Shown one piece after another: positions 43,988 through 54,063 of a stretch of 64,000 nucleotides of DNA. Each line of letters opens with the position of its first letter. The first letter of the stretch is position 1. Under the pieces are notes generated by a model, which worked only from the letters and a program-made list of their open reading frames with translations, did not search any database and had not been told where the DNA came from. Source of the DNA: Nitrososphaerota archaeon (GTDB lineage: Archaea; Thermoproteota; Nitrososphaeria; Nitrososphaerales; Nitrosopumilaceae); NCBI GenBank assembly GCA_026708305.1, contig JAPOVD010000006.1:1-64000 (forward strand). Reading direction: 5' to 3'. Both the position numbers and the translations under genes were made by a program.

Positions 43988-44992
43988 ATGCAATCACGAT
44001 CATCGATATTAGTATTTGCAATACTACCAATTTTAATAATATTATATTTTGTAATTGATAATAATGATGTTGGAAAAGATCAAATATCTTTAGTCTATTT
44101 TCCTAATGTTAGTCATATAATACCGATAATAGGTATTGAAAATGACATTTTTTCTGATAATATGGAGCATCTAAATATTATCATAAAATTATTTGAAAGC
44201 GGTCCACAGGTAATTGAATCTCTATTTGCAAAATCCATTGACGTCGCATATGTGGGTCCTGGACCTGCTATTAATGGGTTTATAAAATCAGATCAACATA
44301 TGATCAGAATAATTTCTAATGCTGCTTCTGGTGGAATAAGTTTCATATCTCATCCTGACTCTGATATTTCATTAATATCTGATTTACATGGTAAAAGAAT
44401 TGCCACACAACAAATAGGAAATACTCAAGATATTTCTTTACGTAATTATTTGTATGAAAACGAGTTAAAACCAGTTGAAAAAGGTGGATCAGTGTATATA
44501 CTTAACATTTCTAACTCTGATATTTACACTTTGTTTAGCAAAAATGAAATAGATGCTGCATGGGTATCTGAACCGTGGGCTACCATATTAGTAAAAGAGT
44601 TTAATGGTGTAAGATTATTGCAAGAACATGATCTGTGGCCAGAACAAAAATTTTCTTCTGTAGTATTAATAACACGATCTGATTATCACGATAATCACCA
44701 AAATACAATCAAAAATATAATTAATTCTCATATGGAAACAATAAATTGGATTAATGCTAACCCAAACAAGACTGAATTGATATTTGATGAATTCTTATAT
44801 GGTGTTATGGGACAATCTATAGATCGTAAAATTATCCACGAAGCTTTATCTAATATAACAATATCTAAAGAACAATTAAACAGTTCAATATATACATTTG
44901 CTGAGCGTGCATATTCATTGGGATATCTAGGTAGACAGCAATATAATTTAACTGGGATATTTTATCTTGCTCTGAATGTATTGTATGGGTGA
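43988..44992 (+). CDS. ABC transporter substrate-binding protein (NitT/TauT/SsuA type)
   Basis: The protein begins with a basic start and a hydrophobic segment (SILVFAILPILIILYFVI) that would act as signal anchor. The SsuA/NMT1-like fold follows, with KSIDVAYVGPGPAIN, LHGKRIATQQIGNTQD and EIDAAWVSEPWATIL. I use the ATG at 43988, about 27 bases after a TATA-like run at 43953-43964. The ATPase and permease follow. The family carries sulfonates, nitrate or thiamine precursors; the ligand here cannot be told. Confidence 0.88.
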   Translation: MQSRSSILVFAILPILIILYFVIDNNDVGKDQISLVYFPNVSHIIPIIGIENDIFSDNMEHLNIIIKLFESGPQVIESLFAKSIDVAYVGPGPAINGFIKSDQHMIRIISNAASGGISFISHPDSDISLISDLHGKRIATQQIGNTQDISLRNYLYENELKPVEKGGSVYILNISNSDIYTLFSKNEIDAAWVSEPWATILVKEFNGVRLLQEHDLWPEQKFSSVVLITRSDYHDNHQNTIKNIINSHMETINWINANPNKTELIFDEFLYGVMGQSIDRKIIHEALSNITISKEQLNSSIYTFAERAYSLGYLGRQQYNLTGIFYLALNVLYG

Positions 44993-45003
44993 TGATATAC
45001 TAA

Positions 45004-45789
45004 ATGAGTAAATTAGAAGCAAAAAATATTGTTAAATATTTTAACCATGATGGACACAAACTACAGGCACTTGCTGGAATAAACCTTAGTATTGCTGATG
45101 GAGAATTTGTTTGTCTTGTAGGGCCATCTGGATGTGGAAAATCAACATTTTTAAGGATTGTAGCTGGTCTAGAAATACCTGATAAAGGTAAAATTTTATT
45201 TGATGGTAAACCTATAAAAAATACTGATCCTGATAGAATTATGGTATTCCAAGAGGGTGCTCTTTTTCCATGGTTAAAAGTTTCTGATAATGTAGAATTT
45301 GGATTAAAAATTGCCGGTATTCCAAAAAATGAAAGATCAGAAATTTCTAGTCGTTACCTAGACATGATGCAATTAACCAAATTTGCAGATTCGTATACTT
45401 ATCAATTATCAACTGGTATGAAACAACGAGTAGCTATTGCTAGAGCTTTAGTTATGGATCCAGGTGTTTTGTTGATGGATGAACCATTTGCAGCATTAGA
45501 TACGCAAACTAGAAATTTATTACTGATCGAAATGCAATTGATATGGAAAGTTACTAAAAAAACAATTTTGTTTGTTACTCATAATGTTGCTGAAGCTACA
45601 GTACTCGGAACCAAAGTGGTTATTTTTAGAAATCGTCCATCATCAATTAAAAAAGAAATAACCATTAATTGTAAACGTCCTAGACATATAGACGACGCAA
45701 ATCTTATTCAATATAACCAACAAATATTAAATGAACTAAAACCAGAATCTAACAGAGATAATAAAATTGAAGAAAAATATAATAATTAA
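45004..45789 (+). CDS. ABC transporter ATP-binding protein (SsuB/TauB type)
   Basis: Walker A is GPSGCGKST and Walker B is LLMDEPFAALD. The signature loop reads LSTGMKQRVAIARAL, where Thr-Gly replaces the usual Gly-Gly as in many TauB/SsuB relatives. The protein has 261 residues. It overlaps the permease gene by 23 bases and lies 11 bases after the binding-protein gene, forming a three-gene transporter operon. Confidence 0.93.
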   Translation: MSKLEAKNIVKYFNHDGHKLQALAGINLSIADGEFVCLVGPSGCGKSTFLRIVAGLEIPDKGKILFDGKPIKNTDPDRIMVFQEGALFPWLKVSDNVEFGLKIAGIPKNERSEISSRYLDMMQLTKFADSYTYQLSTGMKQRVAIARALVMDPGVLLMDEPFAALDTQTRNLLLIEMQLIWKVTKKTILFVTHNVAEATVLGTKVVIFRNRPSSIKKEITINCKRPRHIDDANLIQYNQQILNELKPESNRDNKIEEKYNN

Positions 45790-46525
45790 AAAAATTATTT
45801 TTTTTGTTATTCTAATAGTCATTTGGCAAATAGTAGATGTAGCTAACATATGGCCTGACAACATTTTTCCTTCTCCTTATGAAGTTGGAGAAGATTTAAT
45901 GTATGGAGTTAGCGATGGAAGCTTATTTTATGGAATGGGAACAAGCATGTGGAGACTAGCTGTGGGTTTAGCCATAGCAATTGGAGGTGGAATGGTGCTT
46001 GGAATTTTTATGGCACGAACTGAAACCATAAACCAAACAATAGGTTCACTAGTTTTGGGACTTCAATCAATACCGTCAATAGCGTGGGTTCCTTTAGCTA
46101 TATTATGGTTTGGATTGACAGATGCAGGAATAATTTTTGTTACATCTATAGGAGCCATATTTGCTGTGACAATCAATACTTATTCTGGAGTTAAAAATAT
46201 TGATCCAAACTATCTAGCGGCAGCACGAAATATGGGTGCCAAAGGAAATCAATTAATCATAAACGTCTTGATTCCTGCAGCATTTCCACATATGATATCT
46301 GGATTTAAGCAAGGATGGGCATTTGCATGGAGAGGTGTTATAGGAGCTGAGTTATTATTTTCATTTCTAGGGTTGGGGTTTTTATTAAATGTGGGAAGAC
46401 AATTAAATGATGTCTCTGAAGTTATCGCTGTGATGTTAATAATAATGGGAATGGGTATGTTAATAGATGGATTTGTATTTAAAAAAATAGAAGATAAAAT
46501 AATGTCTAGATGGGGATTAAGATAA
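45767..46525 (+). CDS. ABC transporter permease (SsuC/TauC type)
   Basis: The protein has about six hydrophobic segments, beginning KIIFFVILIVIWQIVD. The EAA-type coupling loop is visible as YLAAARNMGAKGNQLIINV followed by LIPAAFPHMI. The length of 252 residues is normal. It completes the transporter with the two upstream genes; substrate unknown. Confidence 0.92.
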   Translation: MKKNIIIKKIIFFVILIVIWQIVDVANIWPDNIFPSPYEVGEDLMYGVSDGSLFYGMGTSMWRLAVGLAIAIGGGMVLGIFMARTETINQTIGSLVLGLQSIPSIAWVPLAILWFGLTDAGIIFVTSIGAIFAVTINTYSGVKNIDPNYLAAARNMGAKGNQLIINVLIPAAFPHMISGFKQGWAFAWRGVIGAELLFSFLGLGFLLNVGRQLNDVSEVIAVMLIIMGMGMLIDGFVFKKIEDKIMSRWGLR

Positions 46526-46547
46526 ACATTAACAATGAGACAATTAT

Positions 46548-47651
46548 TTAGTTTAGTTCGTTTATTTTTAAAGATATTATGTATGCTATAATTATAACTA
46601 TTATTGCAAAATAAATTACCGTAGTATAACCAAAATAAAATGCAAAAATACCAGCAAAAATGGGTCCAATTACTGAAGAAATAGAAAGTGTAGAGCTAAA
46701 AATTCCAGTAGCTGTAGATTTTGGATTGTTTTCCATCAAATGAAAATTACCTCCTATGAAAATAAATGCCCACGTACCACCAACTAGAGCCATAAAAGGT
46801 ATCGCCATCCACCACTCATTTATTAATGATAATCCGATAAAAACGAAAGCAGTTAACCCTATGCCAATTTTAAATTTTGTTATATTTTTAAGTGATATTT
46901 TATATGCCATTACGTTCATGATTAAAAACGCAGTCAATGTATTGGATATATATACAAATGAAATTTCATAAAATTTTGCATTCAATATATCTACTAACAT
47001 GATTGGTAAAATGGTCCATACAGAAGCAGCTCCTATATGCCTAAGCAATAATGATAAAAATAAAAATTTATTTGTAAGAAACACTTCTTTTGTGCTTGCG
47101 TCTATTTTTTTCACAATTTTAGCTTGAGGTAATTTGTTTGAAATTATGAAACCAATTAGAAAAAATATGCTGCTTATAACAAAAATAGATTTTTCATTAT
47201 TTGTTAAACCTCCAATCACTATACCAACTAACCACCCTAAAGCGTGAAATGAAATAACTGATGTTACTTTTTTTTTATCTTTTTCATTTTCATAAATATA
47301 TGCTAACATTGAAGGAATCATCATCCCACTAGTCATTCCAGCACACATACGAATTATCAATAAAGATATAGCATCATATGCAAAATAATGTAATCCAAAA
47401 GTAATAGAACAGCCTAAAAACCCAAATTTTATAAACGATAATCTGACACTTTTTTTATCTGAAATTCGACCAAAATATAATTCTGATAATATTTGTGCTA
47501 AACTAAATGCAGATACAATTATGCCTATTTCAAATATGGATTCTGTTACTTGCTTAGCTATTATTGGCATAAATACAAATATCATGGCAATACCTGAATG
47601 TTGTAAAAACACCGTTAAGCGAATTGTATTGTTAGTATTGGTTAATTGCAA
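46548..47651 (-). CDS. Major facilitator superfamily transporter
   Basis: The 367-residue protein has about 11-12 hydrophobic segments. It shows the MFS loop 2-3 pattern in ELYFGRISDKKSVR, between the second and third helices, and a weaker one in the second half. Substrate and direction cannot be inferred. It faces the ABC transporter operon convergently. Confidence 0.85.
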   Translation of the reverse strand: MQLTNTNNTIRLTVFLQHSGIAMIFVFMPIIAKQVTESIFEIGIIVSAFSLAQILSELYFGRISDKKSVRLSFIKFGFLGCSITFGLHYFAYDAISLLIIRMCAGMTSGMMIPSMLAYIYENEKDKKKVTSVISFHALGWLVGIVIGGLTNNEKSIFVISSIFFLIGFIISNKLPQAKIVKKIDASTKEVFLTNKFLFLSLLLRHIGAASVWTILPIMLVDILNAKFYEISFVYISNTLTAFLIMNVMAYKISLKNITKFKIGIGLTAFVFIGLSLINEWWMAIPFMALVGGTWAFIFIGGNFHLMENNPKSTATGIFSSTLSISSVIGPIFAGIFAFYFGYTTVIYFAIIVIIIAYIISLKINELN

Positions 47652-47725
47652 TTGTTTTAATTTTATATCTGTTGAGTATTAAACATTATAAAAATTAATA
47701 TGAATTCACAACATATTTCAATATT

Positions 47726-48679
47726 ATGACATTATGTGACATAAATATAATGGATGCGCTAGAAAATCAAATACTTTTACTTGATGGCGCAATTGGTACT
47801 GAATTACAAAAATTTCATCCATGTAAAGAAGATTACCTTGATAATAGTGAAGGATTTAGTGATAGCTTATCTATCACTAAACCGCAATGGATATCTCAAA
47901 TTCATAGAAATTATTTAAAAGCCGGAGCTAATTGTATAGAAACTAACACATTTTCATCCAATACAATAAAATTACAAGAATTTGGTTATGAAGGAAAAAC
48001 TGAATTATTTAACGAAAAAATTTCAAAAATTGCAGTTGACATATGTTCTGAATTTTCTGATTTGCCACGCTATGTACTTGGTTCTATGGGACCTACTGGA
48101 TTCTTACCAAGTTCAACTGATCCAGAACTAGGAAAAAAATCATTAGAAGAAATTAAAAATGCATTTGAAGCTCAAGCTATAGGATTAATACGTGGAGGTG
48201 TTGATGCGTTATTAATTGAGACTAGCCAAGATATATTAGAAGTTAAGCTAGCTGTTGAGGCATCGCATGATGCTATGTGTAAGATGAATACAAAAATCCC
48301 AATTTTTGCAAATATTACATTAGATCAATACGGTAGAATGTTGTTAGGTACTAATATACAAGCTGCTTATACAATAATATCTGGTATGGATATCGATGTA
48401 TTTGGGTTAAATTGTTCTACAGGCCCGTCTGAAATGTTTTCTAGTGTACAATGGCTTAATGAAAATTCTAAACATAAACTATTAATAGCTCCAAATGCAG
48501 GAATGCCAAAAAACAAAGATGGTGACGCATTCTACGATTTGAGTCCTAGTGAAATGCAATCAGATATGAAAAACATGATCTCAAAATGTAACCAAATTAG
48601 AATCACTGGTGGATGTTGTGGTACGACACCTGATCACATCAAATTATTACGTAAAATCATCGATAACAATTTTAGATAA
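47726..48679 (+). CDS. metH: Methionine synthase, homocysteine-binding subunit (split MetH N-terminal module)
   Basis: This is the zinc homocysteine S-methyltransferase module of cobalamin-dependent methionine synthase. LLLDGAIGTELQKF opens it, and the zinc cysteines are C230 (GLNCSTG) with C297 and C298 (GGCCGT). At 317 residues it stops where bacterial MetH continues into the folate module, which here is a separate gene 34 bases downstream. The two products must work together. Confidence 0.92.
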   Translation: MTLCDINIMDALENQILLLDGAIGTELQKFHPCKEDYLDNSEGFSDSLSITKPQWISQIHRNYLKAGANCIETNTFSSNTIKLQEFGYEGKTELFNEKISKIAVDICSEFSDLPRYVLGSMGPTGFLPSSTDPELGKKSLEEIKNAFEAQAIGLIRGGVDALLIETSQDILEVKLAVEASHDAMCKMNTKIPIFANITLDQYGRMLLGTNIQAAYTIISGMDIDVFGLNCSTGPSEMFSSVQWLNENSKHKLLIAPNAGMPKNKDGDAFYDLSPSEMQSDMKNMISKCNQIRITGGCCGTTPDHIKLLRKIIDNNFR

Positions 48680-48713
48680 ACTAAATATTTGGAGAATTTA
48701 ACTTTAATAACAT

Positions 48714-51173
48714 TTGGTAATGATAAGCTCTGCACTCAATGCAATAGATCTGACACAATCTCCACCACCACTTATAATAGGAGAAAGACTAAACACACAA
48801 GGTTCTAAACTTGCTAAAAATTATGTTTTGAATAATAACATTGATGGATTAGTAGATATAGCTAGAAAGCAAGTAAATGAAGGTGCACATTGCATTGATG
48901 TATGTGTTGCACTCACGGAACGTACAAATGAATTAGCATTCATGACAAAATTAATTAAACAACTAAGCTTGGAAATAAATGCTCCTCTGGTTATTGATTC
49001 CACAGATCCTAATGTAATAGTTACCACATTATCTAGAATACCAGGTAAACCTATAATTAATTCAATCAATTTAGAAGGCAACGCAGAAAAATTTCGTAAA
49101 ATTGCTCCATCCATGATTAAATATGGTGTTCCTGCAATTGCTTTATGTATAGGGCCTAATGGGATGGCAAAATCTCCATCTGAAAAACTTGCCACGGCAA
49201 ATTTATTATATGAAGAAGGAAAAAGGTATGGGTTAAAACCTGAACAATATATTTTTGATGTGTTAACATTTACACTAGCAACTGGCCAACAAGAATTTAT
49301 GGATGCTGGGAAAAATACTTTGGAAGGAATTAGATTAGTTAAGAAAAAATTCCCTTCATCATACACTACATTAGGATTAAGTAATATTAGTTTTGGTTTA
49401 AATGCATCAGCTAGAAAAATAATTAATTCTGTATTTTTGTACCATGCAATTAAAGTTGGATTAGATAGTGTAATAATGTGTGCTAAAGACATGTTGTCAT
49501 ATTCCGAAATAAGTAATAAGGAAAAGACTTTAGCTGAAGATCTTATATTTAACAAGCATGGTGATGCACTTTCTAATGTTATAGAATATTTTGATACAAA
49601 ATCAAACATTCCTACAAAAACTCAAATTAGTAATAGTTGGAATGCTGGTAAACGATTAAATTTTAAAATAATTAATAGATTAAATAATAATATTGAAAAT
49701 GATGTTATTAACGCTATAATGGAAAAAACAAAGTACAGAAACAATAGTGTGACTGTAAAAAATTCAAATACAAGAAATCAATTAATACATGATGCAGCTT
49801 TACGAACTCTAAATGAAAATTTATTACCTGCAATGAAAGAAGTAGGAGATAAGTTTGGTTCTGGTGAACTAATTTTACCATTTGTGTTAAAATCTGCAGA
49901 ATGTATGAAAATAGCAGTTAACGAATTAGAAAAACATCTTATACGTAAAGACAATATTAGCAAAGGTAAAATTGTTTTAGGTACTGTATATGGAGACGTA
50001 CATGACATCGGAAAAAATCTAGTAAAAACAATCCTTGAAAATAATGGATATTTAGTATATGATATTGGTAAACAAGTACCAATACAAAAATTCATTGATA
50101 AAATAAATGAAGTGAAACCAGAAGCAGTAGGTTTATCAGCTTTATTGGTTTCAACATCTAAACAAATGCAAATTTTTGTTGAACATATTAAAAAAAATGA
50201 TATACATGTTGCTGTACTTTGTGGTGGTGCTGCTATTAATAGTAATTATATTAATCGTATTGCAAAAGAAAATCAAATTTATGAAGACGGCGTATTTTAT
50301 TGTAATACTATGTTCGATGGATTGAAAATCATGGATTCTTTGACTTCTAAAAACAAAGCAGTTTTTCTTGAACAATGGAAAGCAAAAATTGAAAAATGGA
50401 AAGATGTGACAGAAAACAAACAAACAACTAATTTGTCAAGCGAGATTATCCCTGTTGCTCCTCCTACACCACCTATTTTAGGTAAGAGTATTAGATTGGA
50501 GTCCAATCAAATTAACCTGAATGAAATCTGGAATCTAATTAATAAAAAATCACTTTTTGTGTTGTCATGGGGCATGCGTGGTAAACATCTAAACAACATG
50601 CTTAATGAATACGAACAACTCTTACACAAATGGAAAAAAAGAGTAATCGAAGAAAAGCTTATAGAACCAAAAGCAGTTTATGGATATTTCAAATGCCATA
50701 GCAGAGGTAATAAATTAATAGTAGATCATTCTGGAAAAGAATTCATATTCAATTTTCCACGCTCTACAAAGAAGAAGCATTTATGTATTGCAGATTTTTT
50801 TGGTCAAGATGACATAGTAGCTTTCCAATCTGTAACAGCTGGAGATAAAGTATCTAAAATTGTGGAAAAATGGAATAGCCTGGATAAATACACTGATGCA
50901 TATTATTTGCATGGATTTGCAGTAGAGATTGTAGAAGCCATGGCTGAATGGATTCATAAAAAGATAAAACATGAATTAAATATCAAACATGGTCTTAGAT
51001 ATAGCTGGGGGTATCCTAGCTGTCCTGATGTATTACAACATAGATTGATATGGCAATTATTAAAGCCAGAGAAATCTGGAATGTCACTCACTGACCTAGG
51101 GCAAATAATACCGGATCATTCTACAGCTGCAATAGTAGTACATCATCCGAACGCAGAATATTTTGTTTTATAA
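48714..51173 (+). CDS. metH: Methionine synthase, folate-, cobalamin-binding and activation modules (split MetH)
   Basis: The 819-residue protein carries the remaining MetH modules in order. The pterin domain starts PLIIGERLNTQGSKLAKNY (about 19-290). A helical cap comes next (about 350-410), then the B12 domain with D428-x-H430-x2-G433 (DVHDIGKNL; His is the cobalt ligand). A linker with VAPPTPPILG leads to the activation (AdoMet) domain, ending SLTDLGQIIPDHST. It completes methyl transfer from methyl-tetrahydropterin to homocysteine with the preceding gene product. The 3' end overlaps the convergent reductase-like gene by 6 bases. Confidence 0.93.
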   Translation: MVMISSALNAIDLTQSPPPLIIGERLNTQGSKLAKNYVLNNNIDGLVDIARKQVNEGAHCIDVCVALTERTNELAFMTKLIKQLSLEINAPLVIDSTDPNVIVTTLSRIPGKPIINSINLEGNAEKFRKIAPSMIKYGVPAIALCIGPNGMAKSPSEKLATANLLYEEGKRYGLKPEQYIFDVLTFTLATGQQEFMDAGKNTLEGIRLVKKKFPSSYTTLGLSNISFGLNASARKIINSVFLYHAIKVGLDSVIMCAKDMLSYSEISNKEKTLAEDLIFNKHGDALSNVIEYFDTKSNIPTKTQISNSWNAGKRLNFKIINRLNNNIENDVINAIMEKTKYRNNSVTVKNSNTRNQLIHDAALRTLNENLLPAMKEVGDKFGSGELILPFVLKSAECMKIAVNELEKHLIRKDNISKGKIVLGTVYGDVHDIGKNLVKTILENNGYLVYDIGKQVPIQKFIDKINEVKPEAVGLSALLVSTSKQMQIFVEHIKKNDIHVAVLCGGAAINSNYINRIAKENQIYEDGVFYCNTMFDGLKIMDSLTSKNKAVFLEQWKAKIEKWKDVTENKQTTNLSSEIIPVAPPTPPILGKSIRLESNQINLNEIWNLINKKSLFVLSWGMRGKHLNNMLNEYEQLLHKWKKRVIEEKLIEPKAVYGYFKCHSRGNKLIVDHSGKEFIFNFPRSTKKKHLCIADFFGQDDIVAFQSVTAGDKVSKIVEKWNSLDKYTDAYYLHGFAVEIVEAMAEWIHKKIKHELNIKHGLRYSWGYPSCPDVLQHRLIWQLLKPEKSGMSLTDLGQIIPDHSTAAIVVHHPNAEYFVL

Positions 51174-51935
51174 ACCTAATAAATTGTGAATAACATTTTT
51201 TGCATAAACGAAATCATTTGGTGATGTTATTATCATATCTTTACTTATGTTGTAAATGTCTCTAATAAAATCTAATATTCTGTATTGATAATTACTCCAA
51301 TCAAAATTCAACTTTAAAGCTGATTTTAAATTATTTGAAGACGGTAATAATATGCATGGTATTATCTTAAATCCTTGTGGTTTTAAATTATCTACAATGG
51401 TTGATACTTGTTCTACTTCATTGACTATTTGAGTTATAAAACCAGTAGGTTCAGATTCTATCTTGTTTTTGATTCTATCAAAATCTGGATTTGATGGTAT
51501 TGATAAAAATAAATCTATTTTATCCATGATACCTATTTGCTTAAAATGCTTTACAATTTTACTGGGTGATAAATCAAAATCTTTTGATTCTAAAAGTGGT
51601 TTGTCTCCATTTATAAGTAGTATGCCATTTATATTGAGTAGTATAGAATCATACATGTATTGAGTAATTGATGTAAAGTTTCTATCTCTTATTCGTAAAC
51701 TTGTTGTTATTTCGATATTTTTACAATTATTTTTTACTATTGAGCTAAGTATTAATGGTGATATTCTTGGAATGCCTAATACTGAATCTGTTATATGTAT
51801 GCCAGAGCATTTTTTAGTTATGGTATAAATGTTATTATTAATAGATTCAAGTAAATCTTGTATTTTATAATCATCTAATAAAACATTATTTTTTATTAGC
51901 TTAGGCGGATTTATCTCATATCGTAAATGCATCAA
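51168..51935 (-). CDS. Methylenetetrahydrofolate reductase-like protein
   Basis: The 255-residue protein has the sparse hallmarks of the MetF barrel: YEINPPK near the N-terminus, ITDSVLGIPRISPL, the RDRN region and ILLINGDKP at the expected flavin-pterin strands. MTHFR makes the methyl donor used by methionine synthase, and the gene lies next to both metH genes, which strengthens the call. Similarity is weak, so a related flavin or pterin reductase remains possible. Confidence 0.72.
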   Translation of the reverse strand: MMHLRYEINPPKLIKNNVLLDDYKIQDLLESINNNIYTITKKCSGIHITDSVLGIPRISPLILSSIVKNNCKNIEITTSLRIRDRNFTSITQYMYDSILLNINGILLINGDKPLLESKDFDLSPSKIVKHFKQIGIMDKIDLFLSIPSNPDFDRIKNKIESEPTGFITQIVNEVEQVSTIVDNLKPQGFKIIPCILLPSSNNLKSALKLNFDWSNYQYRILDFIRDIYNISKDMIITSPNDFVYAKNVIHNLLGL

Positions 51936-52003
51936 AAATATTATTTATTAATTAGATTAAAACTTTTGAAAAATAAAAATACTACTTTTGCATAAACTTA
52001 GCA

Positions 52004-52552
52004 GTGAACACAAACCAAATTCAAAATTTTATAGCAAATAAAACAACATTGGATAAATTTGATAATCAAAATAAGCCATCATCAGTACTTGTAATAATAA
52101 ATTCATGTAAACCTAAAATAATTATGATCAAACGTAGTCATAATCTTGGTATGCATAAAGGAGAAATGGCATTTCCAGGAGGCAAATATGCTCCATATGA
52201 TAAAAATATTTTGGATACTGCAATTAGAGAAACTAAAGAAGAATTAAATCTAACTATATTTAAAGATCAAATTATAGCTAGATTGACTCCTGTATCAACA
52301 TCTACAGGATTCATAATTTTTCCTTTTGTTTCAATAATAAACAATATAAAACAGTTACAAGCTAACAAAAGCGAAGTCGAAACTGTATTTAATATCCCAT
52401 TATTTTCATTCTTAGATACAATTGAATTCCAAAACCAATCAAATAATTCATACATATTTACACATCAAAATAATATTATTTGGGGAGCATCTGCTCGTAT
52501 CCTTAAACAATTAAGAGATATTTTAATATCTAATTTCAATTGTTTAGATTAA
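52004..52552 (+). CDS. Nudix hydrolase, CoA-pyrophosphatase-like
   Basis: The Nudix box is readable as FPGGKYAP, then TAIRETKEELNL; the catalytic REtxEE core is intact, and the upstream MHKGEMAFPGGK resembles the NudL/CoA-pyrophosphatase group. The typical substrate there is CoA or its derivatives, but other nucleotides are possible. The length is 182 residues with a GTG start. Confidence 0.82.
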   Translation: MNTNQIQNFIANKTTLDKFDNQNKPSSVLVIINSCKPKIIMIKRSHNLGMHKGEMAFPGGKYAPYDKNILDTAIRETKEELNLTIFKDQIIARLTPVSTSTGFIIFPFVSIINNIKQLQANKSEVETVFNIPLFSFLDTIEFQNQSNNSYIFTHQNNIIWGASARILKQLRDILISNFNCLD

Positions 52553-52583
52553 TTTAAAAATAAGCATTATGATCCTATATCAT

Positions 52584-52742
52584 ATGCCTTCGCATAAATC
52601 TACTTCTAGAAAAATACGTCTGATAAAGAAACAAAAACAATCATCACCTGTGCCAGCTTGGATAATATTGAAGACTAAAAGAACAGTTAGAACTAATCCA
52701 AAACGTAGAGCGTGGAGAAGGACAGATGTAGAAGTGGGTTGA
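52584..52742 (+). CDS. rpl39e: Ribosomal protein L39e
   Basis: This 52-residue, strongly basic protein begins MPSHKSTSRKIRLIKKQKQS and has NPKRRAWRRT, both diagnostic for L39e, which lines the exit tunnel of the large subunit. It is short enough to be missed by ORF callers. Its TGA stop is immediately followed by the ATG of rpl31e. Confidence 0.97.
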   Translation: MPSHKSTSRKIRLIKKQKQSSPVPAWIILKTKRTVRTNPKRRAWRRTDVEVG

Positions 52743-53042
52743 ATGTCAGACGAATTAGAACGTATTTACACAATCAATCTAGGTAAAGTTTTGTTATCTC
52801 CAAACAACCGTAGATCTAAAAGAGCTATTAATGTAATCAAAGATTTTGTTATTAAGCATACACATAATGAACAAGTCAAAATAGATAAAGATCTAAATTT
52901 ACATATATGGAAAAATGGTATGAAAAATCCACCTCGGAGAATTAAAATCAAAGTGACTACTACTGAAAAAGGAGATCTTTTAATTTCTAACTATATAGAA
53001 AATGCAAAAACTATTGATACAAAATCTGATTCCAAGTACTAG
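52743..53042 (+). CDS. rpl31e: Ribosomal protein L31e
   Basis: L31e sits near the exit of the ribosomal tunnel. The markers are ERIYTINLGKVL at the start and NRRSKRAINVIKDFV, then LHIWKNGMKNPPRRIKIK. The length is 99 residues. It begins directly after the L39e stop, the standard archaeal pair. Confidence 0.96.
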   Translation: MSDELERIYTINLGKVLLSPNNRRSKRAINVIKDFVIKHTHNEQVKIDKDLNLHIWKNGMKNPPRRIKIKVTTTEKGDLLISNYIENAKTIDTKSDSKY

Positions 53043-53051
53043 ATAGATATA

Positions 53052-54008
53052 TTATTCTAATTGTTGTAAAGATAGATTGTAGTTTATCTCACAATCAGGT
53101 TCCTCATAATCAATTTCATTGTTTATAGGTATTATTGTTAACGGATCATTAAAATTCATTCTAGAATGATCGTTCAATGAGGCTACTAAAATAATTTTTG
53201 GTTTTTTGATTGATTTAGTATATGACACGGAGACAACATTCTCATTCATATATATATTTTCCACGATATTTGCAATATGATTGATACATCCTATTGTAGT
53301 ATGGTCATCAGACAACAAAATGTGTAATATGGTCTTATCTACATTTTCCGGAGATACGTTTTTGTAAAGCATTTTTATAGAATCTCCAAGTGACTTTTCT
53401 AAATCTTCTGTGATTCCACTTGTGGTTATCAAATTTATTTTTTTAGATAAGTTAGGAGACTTCAACAAATGTATTATACTACTCATAGTATTGATTGATA
53501 TTCTATTGCATTCTAATTTTGTTAAATTTGGATTGCTATCTAATAAAGCATTGTTATCAAAGACCATCATACAATTAGAAGCCCGTTGTAAATGTTTTAA
53601 TGAAACGCTTGACATGAATAGCTTATCCTTTTCGAACTTAAATGGCATTATAATTAACGATATTAAATTCTTGTTTTCTTGTCTACAAATTCGTGCAAGT
53701 ACTGGTGAAATACCGTTGCCATTATTACCTGCTAAATTTGTTATTATTATTATTGTTTGGTATTCTGATATTTTATCTTTGAATTTATCTTTGATTTTAT
53801 ATGTGCATGATCTGATCACATTTGCTGATGGGTTAATAATTCCATTCGAATTAATTTTTATTGAATTTGAAATATTTTTAAAATCGTTTTCATCATTACT
53901 AACTAATAAATAATTAGAATCCATCTGATTTTTAATATTCATCGCTATTTCTGATCCAGCTCTACCTATTCCTATTATCAAAACTGGCTTCATGATATTT
54001 AATTCCAT
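53052..54008 (-). CDS. Degenerate FtsZ/tubulin-like protein
   Basis: The fold markers are a nucleotide loop GIGRAGSE (residues 13-20), as in FtsZ, and a tubulin-signature loop that reads AGNNGNG (93-99) where FtsZ has GGGTGTG. The T7 catalytic loop NxDxxD is not evident. Thaumarchaea divide with the Cdv system and are known to carry such a divergent FtsZ homolog of unclear role. This copy may bind nucleotide weakly and is unlikely to polymerise like true FtsZ. An ATG five codons in (MKPVLIIG) is an alternative start. Confidence 0.82.
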   Translation of the reverse strand: MELNIMKPVLIIGIGRAGSEIAMNIKNQMDSNYLLVSNDENDFKNISNSIKINSNGIINPSANVIRSCTYKIKDKFKDKISEYQTIIIITNLAGNNGNGISPVLARICRQENKNLISLIIMPFKFEKDKLFMSSVSLKHLQRASNCMMVFDNNALLDSNPNLTKLECNRISINTMSSIIHLLKSPNLSKKINLITTSGITEDLEKSLGDSIKMLYKNVSPENVDKTILHILLSDDHTTIGCINHIANIVENIYMNENVVSVSYTKSIKKPKIILVASLNDHSRMNFNDPLTIIPINNEIDYEEPDCEINYNLSLQQLE

Positions 54009-54063
54009 GTCTTAAATTTGTTGTAGTAATAAAAAACTTTTACTTTCAATAATCATTCATTGG

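Noticed and set aside
48821-49609. Open frame of 262 codons on the minus strand
   Set aside because: It is the shadow of the folate module of split MetH, whose motifs are unambiguous.
53410-53913. Open frame of 167 codons on the plus strand, rich in hydrophobic residues
   Set aside because: It lies wholly opposite the FtsZ-like gene and its hydrophobicity follows from the A/T-rich reverse complement.
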